64,000 nt of DNA. Source: an uncultured Bacteroides sp. (GTDB lineage Bacteria > Bacteroidota > Bacteroidia > Cytophagales > Cyclobacteriaceae). The position numbers were made by a program, and so were the translations under genes. The notes under the pieces were generated by a model that searched no databases, was not told the DNA's origin, and was given only the letters and a program-made list of their open reading frames with translations. Below are positions 8,129-17,300 of this stretch, piece by piece. The stretch is from NCBI GenBank assembly GCA_902168185.1, contig CABHOV010000095.1:62001-126000 (forward strand). Direction: 5' to 3'. Each line of letters begins with the position of its first letter. The first letter of the stretch is position 1.

Positions 8129-9727
8129 ATGGTCAAGCACCTGTGTGTTGTTTTTTTATTTGTTATCCACGCGTTGGCGGTTCATGCGCAATCAAAAGTT
8201 ACCGTTGGCAAGCCGTATGCAGTTATTGATGCCGAGAGTAAATATTACTTTACGAACAACGGTGAAATTCTTACTGTAAAAATTCATAAGCGAGCGATCA
8301 CGCTTCAAAAGATGAATGCCGTTAATCTTTCATTTCAAAAGATAAAGCTGTATGACGATTTTCCGAAAGATTTTCAATTGGAAAAAATAACGGAGTTTAA
8401 AGACCGGTATTATTTCTTTTATTCCCTATGGGAAAACGAGGAAGAACAACTTTTCTGCAGAGAGATTGATTTTGCTTCGTGCTCTTTTAAAGGTCCTGGC
8501 AAAAAAGTAATCACTGTAAAAGAAGAAATCTCCGGCTCACTTGTAAGGACTGGTATGTGGCGGATGGCACTTTCTGATAAGTTTGATTTCTTCTTCTCAT
8601 ACGATTCTTCTTCGCTGGTAATCCAGTATCGTCTAAAACCTGAAAAGCGAAACGACAGCAAGAATTACGATGTAATCGGTATGCACGTTTTTGATAAAAA
8701 CTTAAAAGAGAAGTGGAGTAATCGGGTAAAAATGCCATACACTGAAAAGAAAATGGACAATCTCGATTATTCAGTGGACTCCAAAGCGAATGTATATATC
8801 GTAACACGTGTGTTCAACGATGACACCACCAATGAGAAGAAACGCGGTGACGATGATGCCAACTATCATTTGGAAATTCTGAAAGTAGCTGCTTTAAGCG
8901 GAGCAGTCACCACTACCAAAGTAGATGTAGCCGACAAATTCGTGCAAACGATATGGCTATACGAAAGTGCTCAAGGGCACATGATCTGCGCAGGCTTTTA
9001 CAATACAGGTAAGAACATGGACAATGTTGATGGTGTGATTCTTTTTAAGTTCGCCCCGGACGGGAAACTGTTTGATTTGAATTCATACGAAATCCCGGTG
9101 GAAGTATTAAACCAGTACGCCAGCGGAAAAACAAAACGTAAGAATGATCGCAAAGATGATGACGACAAGGCTGAATTCGAAAACCTTGATCTGCAACATG
9201 TGGAAGTTCAAAAAGATGGAAGTATAGTATTGGTGAGTGAGCAAAAGTATATTAGAACACACACAACCTATACCAACGGAAGAAGCAATACATACTATAC
9301 CTATCATTGCAATGATATATTTATCACCAAGATTAACGCTTCCGGCAAGCTTGCGTGGATGAAGAAACTGCCGAAGCGACAGGAAGGTGGTGCCGGATTT
9401 GGAGGCATGTCATATTGCTATTTCATCAGCGATAAAAATCATTATATGATATTCCTCGACAATGAGAAGAATATGGATTTACCTCTTACAGAAGTGCCGG
9501 CTCGCCACGTAGATGGTGCGGGTGGATTTTTAACAGCCTATAAAATAAACGATGCCAGTGGAGCAGCAGAGAAAGTATCTTTACTAAATACGCGTGATGT
9601 TAATGGCATGGAGGTGTTTCAGTTTGCACCCCATCGTATCATGGCTACAGATGTAAACACACTTGTATTTGAAGCCTATAAGAAAAAGAAGGAAGATATA
9701 TTGGTAAAAATCGTCCTGGAAGATTAG
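8129..9727 (+). CDS. Secreted protein of unknown function
   Basis: 532 residues with a clean signal peptide ending AVHAQ (cleavage after about residue 20). The rest is rich in aromatic and charged residues, with repeated beta-strand-like segments (for example FDKNLKEKWSNRVKMP, INASGKLAWMKKLP) that look like propeller or WD-like blades. No enzyme motif is seen. It would be periplasmic or exported. The ATG was chosen because the signal peptide follows directly. The gene ends in a strong hairpin shared with the convergent gene. Confidence 0.75.
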   Translation: MVKHLCVVFLFVIHALAVHAQSKVTVGKPYAVIDAESKYYFTNNGEILTVKIHKRAITLQKMNAVNLSFQKIKLYDDFPKDFQLEKITEFKDRYYFFYSLWENEEEQLFCREIDFASCSFKGPGKKVITVKEEISGSLVRTGMWRMALSDKFDFFFSYDSSSLVIQYRLKPEKRNDSKNYDVIGMHVFDKNLKEKWSNRVKMPYTEKKMDNLDYSVDSKANVYIVTRVFNDDTTNEKKRGDDDANYHLEILKVAALSGAVTTTKVDVADKFVQTIWLYESAQGHMICAGFYNTGKNMDNVDGVILFKFAPDGKLFDLNSYEIPVEVLNQYASGKTKRKNDRKDDDDKAEFENLDLQHVEVQKDGSIVLVSEQKYIRTHTTYTNGRSNTYYTYHCNDIFITKINASGKLAWMKKLPKRQEGGAGFGGMSYCYFISDKNHYMIFLDNEKNMDLPLTEVPARHVDGAGGFLTAYKINDASGAAEKVSLLNTRDVNGMEVFQFAPHRIMATDVNTLVFEAYKKKKEDILVKIVLED

Positions 9728-9734
9728 GAATTAT

Positions 9735-9766
9735 TATAGTCCTCGGATTTTTTACCGAGGACTATA
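9735..9766. terminator. Symmetric hairpin between convergent genes
   Basis: A 12-bp perfect stem (9735-9746 with 9755-9766) has an eight-base loop of mostly T. It sits between the stop of the secreted-protein gene and the end of the small membrane gene. The T run is in the loop and not after the stem, so it is an atypical terminator. Confidence 0.6.
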
Positions 9767-9792
9767 TACTATATTCCAATAGCCAGCCTTCG

Positions 9793-9993
9793 CTATACGG
9801 CCTTGATCATCTTAAAAGGAAACAAAAGTATAGCGCCTATAAGCTTGAATATAATCTCCAGGCTAAAACCCAGTATTCTGAACGGAAGCAGGATGAGCCA
9901 GATGATTGGTAACACAAATATCATTACCAGTGCCAGGGGCCAGCACAATACAAACAAGATGCACCAGAGTAAGATCGCGAGTATTGTCTTCAT
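9793..9993 (-). CDS. Small hydrophobic two-helix membrane protein
   Basis: 66 residues, almost all hydrophobic, with two predicted membrane helices (about 4-36 and 42-60) joined by a short basic-Pro turn. The opposite-strand frame in the same place lacks any protein-like composition. No family recognised; small envelope proteins of this kind are common and unassigned. Confidence 0.6.
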   Translation of the reverse strand: MKTILAILLWCILFVLCWPLALVMIFVLPIIWLILLPFRILGFSLEIIFKLIGAILLFPFKMIKAV

Positions 9994-10209
9994 ACTTCAT
10001 TTTGATTTGGAATTGCTTTATCAAATCACTCACCAATTTAATTATAGCTGATTTTCAAGGAGTTCGGACGCTATAGATCCGATCATTATTCGGTTTTGTA
10101 CAGCCGAGTGAACGATCGCGTACAGATCAGTCCTAAATGCATTTCTTTTTTTGATTGCCGGTTAAACCTTTCATTGACTGTGATGTCAAAGGAGAAAATC
10201 GATGAGATC

Positions 10210-10806
10210 ATGAAAAAAGCAACATTTCTTTCCTTCCTTATATTAACCCTTGGCCTATTGCTAGGTACTTCGGATACCGTGGAAGCACAGAGACGCGAAC
10301 GCGTTCACAGAAGACATCACCGACATGCCGTGCGCGTTCATGTGCGTGTAACACGAAGAGCACATATTCGTTACGCGCATCATCCGCGTTGGGGAGCCGT
10401 TGTAGTTGCTGCACCTCGTAACGCTGTTGTTATCCGCCATGCGGCAACGCCTTATTATTTTAATGATGGTATATATTACGTACAACGCAACACAGGATTC
10501 GTAGTAGTGCGTCCTGCGCCTGGCATTCGCATCCGTGTTTTACCTGTTGGTTACAGAACGGTTGTTGTACGCAGTCATCGTCCATACTATTATTACTATG
10601 GAACCTTCTATACAAAAGTCAACAATAGCGATGAGTATGAAGTTACCGCTGCTCCAGAAGGCGCTATAGTAGATGCTCTACCAGATGGATACGAAGTAAA
10701 AACCATAAAGGATCAGGAGTACTATGTGCTGGACGATGTATACTATGCCGAAGTTGAAGCTGAAGATATGGAAGATGGCGTAGGATATCAAGTTGTACGT
10801 ATATAG
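10210..10806 (+). CDS. DUF6515-type secreted His/Arg/Tyr-rich protein
   Basis: 198 residues from the ATG at 10210, chosen because a signal peptide (MKKATFLSFLILTLGLLLG, cleavage near VEAQ) follows. An in-frame ATG at 10183 is an alternative. The mature part opens with a strongly basic His/Arg stretch and continues with the pattern of DUF6515: Tyr-rich strands such as PYYYYYGTFY, and PEGAIVDALPDGYE, which recurs in that family. Probably periplasmic or surface-exposed. Function unknown. Confidence 0.75.
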   Translation: MKKATFLSFLILTLGLLLGTSDTVEAQRRERVHRRHHRHAVRVHVRVTRRAHIRYAHHPRWGAVVVAAPRNAVVIRHAATPYYFNDGIYYVQRNTGFVVVRPAPGIRIRVLPVGYRTVVVRSHRPYYYYYGTFYTKVNNSDEYEVTAAPEGAIVDALPDGYEVKTIKDQEYYVLDDVYYAEVEAEDMEDGVGYQVVRI

Positions 10807-10881
10807 TATTGTTAAGCGCTATCGGTTTTCATGAATCGATAACGTTTTACCTTATGCTTATCCATTACATATATATAACGA

Positions 10882-12396
10882 TCAAGCCCAGAATTTCCAC
10901 CAGGGCTTTTTCTTTTGTGCTGCCTGCTCTTCTGTTTGAACGGCCGCTGCTGTCTGTGGTGGCTTTGGCTTGTGTTTTATGATATGCTTAAATCCGTGTG
11001 TCTCTAAAATTTTATTGGTTCGCTCTACAAATGGTTTTCCTTTTATAGGATCAACCATGGCTACAAAACTTGCATATCCTTTTATGGAGGCCAGCAGGTT
11101 TGGTGAGTTCTTCCAATGTTTACCTTCCAGTGTGCCGTCCTTTTCAATTTGATAAAGTAAAGCTCTGAAACGATCAAGCTCTTTGGCGTTCACAGCCGGC
11201 TTATCATTTACAATCACTCCGGTGACTTCTTTTCGCGCGCCTTTGCGCAGTACCCGAAATTTATCAGGATGAATGGTAAGGTTTTCTTCCTTGATAATTC
11301 TTTTGATGAAGCCTAGTAATGTTTTCGTGTTGTTCACGTTTTCACCCGAAGCAGAGAAGGTAAGGTCATCTGCATAGCGGGTATAGGCAAAGTTTAATTT
11401 CGAAGCTATACCTTTCAAGCGGGCATCAAGCTTACGACAAATTATATTGGTTATGGCCGGGCTGGTCGGAGCTCCTTGCGGAAGAAATCTGTCAACGCCT
11501 GCTGCATAGTATACTTCACCATCAAGCTCAATCTGGTCGCATTCCGATTCTGTAGAGATCAATCCGAATATAGTCGATAGTTGTTCGGAGTAACCAAGCG
11601 ATCTATAGAGACCTTTTACGCGCTGATAGCTGATTGTAGGAAAAAAATCTTTCAGGTCTATATTGATAACAACTTCTGCTTTTACATGAGGCAATGCATT
11701 GGTAACGATAGACCGCTTCATCACAAAGCCGTGCGCATGGTCATCTATTGAAACTTTGTTGAGTATATTTTCGAGAATCCAGTGTTGCGCTTTTTTGAGG
11801 CGTGGCATCGGCGTTGAGATCAGTCTCTTTCCTCCGGTTTTTTTTGGTATAAAAAAGCGTTTATAATGATTGATCTTGCTAACGGTACGGTTATACGCCA
11901 GAAAGCGAAGCTCGCCAACGGTTATACCCATCGCGTTCGCAAGTTCATCCGCCATGTGCATCTCCGGCAATTGATACGTTGCCAGTTTAGCAAGGTCACT
12001 TGCTTTATTGTTTAATCCCTTCGATACATCTTCACCAAGGTATATAATATCTTTCTCCTTGCGCTCTTTCCACTGTGCAGCCTTTGCTTCACGTTTTTGC
12101 TTCCGAAGCTTTTTATTCTCTTCACGCTTCACGCGTGATTGCTCCAGGCGTGCCTTGCGAATTTCTTTCAGTGCCTCTTCCTTGTTTTTGTATTTGCGTT
12201 GCTGATCCAGCAGCACGTGAAGTTCCTGTGTAAGTATAGATTCTTTGGTGATGAGAATTTCAGGCAACGAAGGAATGCCATCATCCTTTTTCCAGAAGCC
12301 GAGGCGCTTCATTTCTTCCAGTATAACAGAATCACGTGTGGAAGCTTTAATCCTGTCGTAGAGTTGCTGACGGGTAACTTGCGAGTTGTCTGCCAT
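10882..12396 (-). CDS. Retron reverse transcriptase
   Basis: 504 residues. The catalytic motif is YADD (341-344). Other RT motifs are NIDLKDFFPTI (245-255) and QGAPTSP (307-313). The two retron-specific signatures are both present: NAxxH (NALPH, 233-237) and VTG (391-393). There is no maturase or endonuclease part, so it is not a group II intron RT. The protein has an unusual N-terminal extension of about 130 residues, including a Lys/Glu/Arg-rich coiled coil (about 65-115), and a disordered tail ending KKPWWKFWA. It is encoded 14 bases after an msr-msd RNA gene and behind the SWIM and ARM genes on the same strand. It would copy the msd part of that RNA into multicopy single-stranded DNA. Confidence 0.95.
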   Translation of the reverse strand: MADNSQVTRQQLYDRIKASTRDSVILEEMKRLGFWKKDDGIPSLPEILITKESILTQELHVLLDQQRKYKNKEEALKEIRKARLEQSRVKREENKKLRKQKREAKAAQWKERKEKDIIYLGEDVSKGLNNKASDLAKLATYQLPEMHMADELANAMGITVGELRFLAYNRTVSKINHYKRFFIPKKTGGKRLISTPMPRLKKAQHWILENILNKVSIDDHAHGFVMKRSIVTNALPHVKAEVVINIDLKDFFPTISYQRVKGLYRSLGYSEQLSTIFGLISTESECDQIELDGEVYYAAGVDRFLPQGAPTSPAITNIICRKLDARLKGIASKLNFAYTRYADDLTFSASGENVNNTKTLLGFIKRIIKEENLTIHPDKFRVLRKGARKEVTGVIVNDKPAVNAKELDRFRALLYQIEKDGTLEGKHWKNSPNLLASIKGYASFVAMVDPIKGKPFVERTNKILETHGFKHIIKHKPKPPQTAAAVQTEEQAAQKKKPWWKFWA

Positions 12397-12410
12397 AAGT
12401 TAGAAAAAAT

Positions 12411-12421
12411 GGTAGCGGAGG
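12411..12421 (-). repeat. Retron repeat a2
   Basis: The 11-base element pairs with a1 at 12617-12628. Eight bases (GGTAGCGG/CCGCTACC) are perfect, then three more pair after a one-base bulge. It ends 14 bases before the RT start codon. Confidence 0.85.
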
Positions 12422-12467
12422 ATACCTTCGTCATGCTGAGGACTGGATCGGTCAACTCAAGCGAGAC

Positions 12468-12525
12468 GCTACCAGTACGTTATTTCAATTCCCGGAATTC
12501 GCACCGGAAATGACGTACTGGTAGC
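12468..12525 (-). repeat. msd stem-loop of the retron RNA
   Basis: A perfect 13-bp inverted repeat (12468-12480 with 12513-12525, GCTACCAGTACGT and its complement) is extended, after one mismatch, by five more pairs (12482-12486 with 12507-12511). The remaining 20 bases form the loop and include a small internal GAATTC-type palindrome. It is the longest stem in the gap and the probable template of the reverse-transcribed DNA. Confidence 0.85.
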
Positions 12526-12532
12526 AGGATCG

Positions 12533-12572
12533 CACAGTTAAGAACGGGCCAGTGGCGCGTTAGTAAGCTGTG
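12533..12572 (-). repeat. Second msr-type hairpin
   Basis: The stem is built of three helices (5, 3 and 4 pairs) with small internal bulges. The outer arms CACAG/CTGTG are at 12533-12537 and 12568-12572. The closing loop contains a further GCC/GGC mini-stem. It lies between the first hairpin and the msd stem. Confidence 0.65.
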
Positions 12573-12576
12573 TACA

Positions 12577-12596
12577 GGGACGGTGATACACCGCCC
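12577..12596 (-). repeat. First msr-type hairpin
   Basis: A 5-bp helix (CGGTG/CACCG) with a three-base loop is extended by a GGG/CCC helix after a single-base bulge. Short GC-rich hairpins of this kind in msr are bound by the RT. Confidence 0.7.
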
Positions 12597-12616
12597 GGAT
12601 TGCAAGGTTTTTATAC

Positions 12617-12628
12617 CCTTCCGCTACC
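12617..12628 (-). repeat. Retron repeat a1
   Basis: The 12-base element opens the RNA and pairs with a2 at 12411-12421, with one unpaired A. It lies 42 bases downstream of the SWIM gene's stop codon. Confidence 0.85.
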
Positions 12629-12632
12629 GTGT

Positions 12633-12663
12633 TAAAACTAATTTTATAATTATACTTTGCAAA
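12633..12663 (-). promoter_or_regulatory. Candidate internal promoter for the retron RNA
   Basis: On the minus strand a TTTG (12663-12660) and a TAGTTTTA box (12640-12633, one base from TAnnTTTG) precede a1. Transcription from it would start at or just inside a1. The start-to-start spacing of 23 is shorter than the usual 25-26, so this is weak. Readthrough from the SWIM gene is an alternative. Confidence 0.3.
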
Positions 12664-12669
12664 ATTTTA

Positions 12670-14307
12670 TCACTCCTTTTCTCGTAATGCTATTCGTAAA
12701 GCAAGCATGTGCTCGCACGGACCTTGCATCAATTTATTCTGCTGGTAAAAATTACAGGTACATTTCCCACTTATCGCTCGCTCATCTGTATCAATCAACA
12801 ACTCGGGTTGATACGTTTTGTCTTTATCTTTTACCGTTCCACTCAATGCCTTCTTTCCCTCCCGATTCATATATATACTTGCCGTCACATTCTTCGTCAG
12901 CACAAAACGAGTGGCAGCTTCTTCGCGCGGGTTGGCAAAACGCAGCTCTTCCATTGGAAGCGACTCGCGCGATAATTCACGAATCCGGTAAGAGTTATTA
13001 TTAATATCATAGATCACTCTGCCAACTTGTGTAAAGGCTGAAAGAGCACCCAACACAATTTTCTTGTCAAGGTTCAGCCGGACTGCAAGACTCTCCGGTT
13101 TCTCAACCCAGTTTTCCCGAAGACCGGTATATACCTTTTGCATCGTCATACTGTCCACCTCGATGCGTGGTGCCAGGAGATCAAAATTACCAAGTCGCGA
13201 CCAGTCATTTACAGTCCAGCCGGATAACCCCAATGTAAAGTTAAGATCACCCAGGTCCGCTATATAAAACGATGGAAGCCCTGAACCCAGTAGTACCACC
13301 TTAAAGTGATTCGCTACCGGAATAAGTCTTTCGAGTAAAAGTAATCTTCGCCTTCCCCACACACGAACCTCTCTGGCCTCGGTACCTTCATATATAGTGC
13401 GTCCGCATTTCACTTCGTAATTCCAAGGTTCAAAAATCAGTTTTACAGGTTCCCCTGGTTTCAAAACCCAACGCAAAGATCGCGGCCCTTCCTTCTCTTT
13501 ATACCTTCGCAGCATAAAGCAAATATTATATACATCCATGGGATGTAAATTGAAAGACGTAGCAGGTATAGTCATCGCCGAGCTCACTTGCAGAAACCCT
13601 CGCACCCAACTTGCCGGCACATCAATCTTTACTTCTTTATAACTTTCTTCCCGAGTCGTTTGTACTTCGAAGCCGGAAGGATCGATAGCAAAGTGTGTCT
13701 CTTTGTATTCACGGATCTTCTGAAACTCGTTATATAGATCTGAAGAATAGTCAATATTGGTTGTACCACACTTGAACTCATTTACCTTATTAAATACATT
13801 ATAGTTGCAGCCAACCTTCCCATACGAAGATTCATCCTGGCTAAAGCATTCAAAAAACAATTCATCCGGGTGCACGGTGATCACCGGATCCAACACGATC
13901 CACTGATCACGGTTGGCATGATATAGATAGTCGAAATATTTACGTTTCGCTTTATGAAACGGTCCGCTGATTTCTTCCTTCTGCCTGCGTATAGTTTCAA
14001 GTTCGGTGCGCACTGCTTTCAGCTTCTGTTCTACTTCAACGGAGCCGCGCATATATTCCGCCAGCCATATATCTTCTTGCTGCTTCGCCCACTCTTTATA
14101 ATCTGATTTATCCTTTGGCTTAAATCTGAAATCCGACACAACAATATCATGCAATGCAGAAATGGCTTCGCGAAAAGGTATATGTTTGTTCAGGTATCCT
14201 GAAAAGTAAGTAGGATCACGGTATACATCTGGCGCAAAACTCATGTTGGTAGCATGTGCATTGCCTGTAACAGCTGTATCGCCTTTAAATTTATAGTTAA
14301 ACTCCAT
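12670..14307 (-). CDS. Winged-helix SWIM zinc-finger protein of the retron (WHSWIM)
   Basis: 545 residues with no signal or TM segment. The C-terminus has a SWIM zinc finger of form CxC-x12-CxH (Cys516, Cys518, Cys531, His533, within SGKCTCNFYQQN and GPCEHMLALR). Just before it (about 395-445) is a winged-helix-like segment (KKIVLGALSAFTQVGRVIYDI). The first 390 residues are not recognised. SWIM fingers bind nucleic acid or protein partners. The stop is 42 bases before the retron RNA, and the start is 5 bases after the ARM gene's stop, so the three protein genes form one operon. As I recall, an RT with ARM and WHSWIM partners defines retron type XIII. It may be the effector or its inhibitor. 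Confidence 0.85.
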   Translation of the reverse strand: MEFNYKFKGDTAVTGNAHATNMSFAPDVYRDPTYFSGYLNKHIPFREAISALHDIVVSDFRFKPKDKSDYKEWAKQQEDIWLAEYMRGSVEVEQKLKAVRTELETIRRQKEEISGPFHKAKRKYFDYLYHANRDQWIVLDPVITVHPDELFFECFSQDESSYGKVGCNYNVFNKVNEFKCGTTNIDYSSDLYNEFQKIREYKETHFAIDPSGFEVQTTREESYKEVKIDVPASWVRGFLQVSSAMTIPATSFNLHPMDVYNICFMLRRYKEKEGPRSLRWVLKPGEPVKLIFEPWNYEVKCGRTIYEGTEAREVRVWGRRRLLLLERLIPVANHFKVVLLGSGLPSFYIADLGDLNFTLGLSGWTVNDWSRLGNFDLLAPRIEVDSMTMQKVYTGLRENWVEKPESLAVRLNLDKKIVLGALSAFTQVGRVIYDINNNSYRIRELSRESLPMEELRFANPREEAATRFVLTKNVTASIYMNREGKKALSGTVKDKDKTYQPELLIDTDERAISGKCTCNFYQQNKLMQGPCEHMLALRIALREKE

Positions 14308-14312
14308 ACTAC

Positions 14313-17300
14313 TTACTCTTTAATATAGTCTGAATACTGTTTCAAAACGAGTGGCGATTGAATGGCCGGATACCGGGTGCGAATGTCACGAAGTGCAGCT
14401 ATACATTCTGCTCTTTCGGTAATGGCAACCGAGACTGATACTCTCGTAAAAATATCAGATGCTATTTTGGCTGTCTCTTCATTCTTAAGTGACTCCTTCC
14501 TGAGAAAATCCATTACTCTGATTTTCGCGACTCTGCCTTTGTTCACCTGCGAAAGAAGCGTAATGAAATATGATTTCAGTTCCTGTATGATCTCGTAATT
14601 ATCCGCTGCGTATTTTTCAAGATAAGCCGTTGTAAACAACTGCACTTTTGTGTTGGGATGCTGACTTAATTTCAACAGATACTCCATTCCATTTTCTGCC
14701 TGAAAAAATTTTGTTATCATCTCGCGGCCGAAATCCTGAACATCTTCCCGTACGGTATCACACAGTGCTATCAGCAGGTCGGGTGTCCAATCGGAAGAAG
14801 AGAATGTATTGCGGAAGTAATCGAAAGCGAAAATGCGTGTGTCATCCCAATACGAATCCGTTATACGCAATGCTTCCTCTTTATCAGCCTTGACGCGCTC
14901 CGGATATTTCTTAAATACATTCCAGGTATATACGCGCACTTCCTGAAGAGGATTGCTTCCAAGCTTTACCAGCTCAGATATAGTCAACTCTTCTTCTTTG
15001 ATATTTCCCCTCAATAATATCAATCCCATTTGCTGGGCAGCCTTGAACTTCGATTGAAGAAGAAGCAATGATCTTTCCTTTGGAATAATGGATAAACTTT
15101 CACTCAACTCATTGGCGAGTAAATGCAAAAGATCATCGTGCAGTCCTTCATAAGATTCCTTCATAAGAAAGGCCGGCACAAAAAGATCAACCAGCTCTGT
15201 ACCAAAGGAAGGGTAGGCTTTTGTAAGCTTGAAGATCAAAGGCTTCACGGCATTTCTGACATCAGGCAATGGTGAGAGACAGAAGCTCACGAGTATCTCC
15301 TTCTTCGCGAGTAAAGCGTTTTCAGGAAATCGACCTAACAACGCAATGCCTATACCGCGTGAATGTATATTATTGGATTGCAGTAATATCTGCAGAAAAT
15401 CTCCCGGCAGATTCTCCGCATTCACTTCATGCATCATCAGAATTTTTCCGGCCAGTGTATGAATTTCTTCCGCCTGATGACGGAACAGATCTTTGACTAT
15501 ATCCAGACTAATGTTTCGCAGGTTTCCTGAGAAGGAAATTACCAGTGTATCAGAGAGCTGTGATACGAGACTTTTGTCTTCGTCTGTCTCTATATCCATG
15601 GTAACGAGGTGAGAAATTGTTTTCGCTATAATAATTTCTGCCTGCTCTCTGGTGAAAGTAACCGTTGTTAAAAATCCGCGCAGCCATGCATGGGCATCGG
15701 ATTTTTTCATTTTCAAAAGATCCGTAACAAATTCCGTGTCCGATAATAATGTAGCCTTCTGCTCTACGATCCACTGCTCTGCCTGCGCTCGTGCTTCAGC
15801 CAGGCTATTATCGAGCATTGCCTTCAATAACAACTTGTCTGGTATATTTCGATCATACTTCTTTCGCGCCAACGCCAGGCCTAGCTGTTGAGTCTGCACA
15901 AAAACAGACTGCAGAAAATTCAGGACATGCGACATGTCAACCTGGTTTTCAAAACCAGGATTCGCCTGAAATACCTTTATCGCAAATTCATGTACGCGAA
16001 GCGATTTACTAAACGACAACAATTGAATAATCTCGTCCGGTGCCTTGTCCCATAAATGAGGGAAAGCTTCTTCCCGTGTTGAGGGCGCAGCATCACCCGG
16101 GATATAGGGCGCTACGCATACCCACGCTGCTTCTTTCTGAATATACCTTGGACTATTCTTATACAGTATTGTATTAAACGACTGAAAGTTGCTATAGCTA
16201 TCAAAATGAGTAACACGTTCCTGCCGGATGTTGCGTCTGGTTTCGGTGTTATACTGATACGAGATGTCCGATACGTGGTAGGGTGGTGTGAGGTCTTTCG
16301 TATCATCAAACGCCAGTAATATAGCAGAGGCCATCTCTGTATAGGACGGTTCATTTGCCTCCCCATAGTGACGAAGGAATCGAAGAACACGCTTTGTCAG
16401 GTAACCTTTCGTTTTGTTGGAGAAGGCCATGTTCTTCTTATGATCGCCCATCCACGGATTGGATCTATAGCCTGCCGGTTTCTTCTCAACGTTCTTAGCG
16501 ATTACGCCATACGTTGAATAATCTTCCAGCATTTCTGCTGTCTTGAAAATATGGCGTATATACTTGAAGTAATTTATCGATAACGGTATATCTTCAAGCA
16601 CCTTCATGAACACAGCATGTAGGGCAGGGTCTTGTCGCGAGAGCTGGTATATACCAATCAGATATTCATTAGAAGCCGTCTTTAATTCAAACAGGAATTC
16701 ACGCAACTGCTTCTCGATGAGTTTATAATTCTTTTCACCTATACTTTTTTGAAAGGGAAGCGGCAACGTCTGAATAATGGATTGAATTAGTACTTCCTTG
16801 TCTTTGCCTTCTGAGAATTTAAGCAGTACTTCCTGCAGTAATTGCTTTGTATGAGATTGCAGCGGTTTTGACTGCAGGTCTTGTAAAAAAGGAAGTGCAT
16901 TATCCGTTCCACATCTTCCTATAGACCAGATGACAGAGTATATATTGAAAGGATCTGAAGGATCAGCAAGTTTTATACTATAGGGAATCGTTTCTGTGAT
17001 CTTTAAATCGCCCGCCCGCCAGATAACTCTCGACAACGGCCAGGCTTCCGGTTCTTCTCCGGCCACAGCCGTTTTCAGAATCTTAATAATTGCTTTTTTA
17101 CGTTTATCGGTTCCGGGCTTTACCTTCGATTCTGTCGAGGTGATGACCTGCGCTTCTCCGGCAGCTACATATCCTTTTTTGCGCTTCTCTTGTTCAAGTG
17201 CATCAAACACCTTCTCAGCTTCCTGAAGCCCTACCGGGAAAATGGTTTTAGTACCATCCTTTAAAGCAGCGCCCCGTCTTCCATAACGAAAGTTTACTAT

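Larger units (their letters stand above)
12411..12628 (-). ncRNA. Retron msr-msd RNA gene
   Basis: The 273-base gap between the SWIM gene and the RT gene folds as a retron RNA. Read 5' to 3' on the minus strand it contains repeat a1 (12628-12617), an msr hairpin (12596-12577), a second longer hairpin (12572-12533), the msd stem-loop (12525-12468), about 45 bases of single strand and repeat a2 (12421-12411). The 5' and 3' ends pair, as needed for the RT to start from a branching G in msr. The position directly before the RT ATG is the usual one. The branching G and exact RNA ends are not assigned. The fold was drawn by eye. Confidence 0.88.

Noticed and set aside
9803-10051. 82-codon plus-strand open frame opposite the small membrane gene
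   Set aside because: Composition is not protein-like, while the minus-strand frame reads as two clean membrane helices.
10096-10209. N-terminal extension of the DUF6515 gene
   Set aside because: No signal peptide in that part; the signal peptide starts at the ATG at 10210.
10882-12396. RT gene as a group II intron or other mobile RT
   Set aside because: No maturase or endonuclease part and no intron RNA domains V/VI; retron motifs NAxxH and VTG are present and the upstream RNA folds as msr-msd.
12421-12513. Frames crossing the retron RNA region on the plus strand
   Set aside because: They lie in the structured RNA and antisense to the RT; no coding features.
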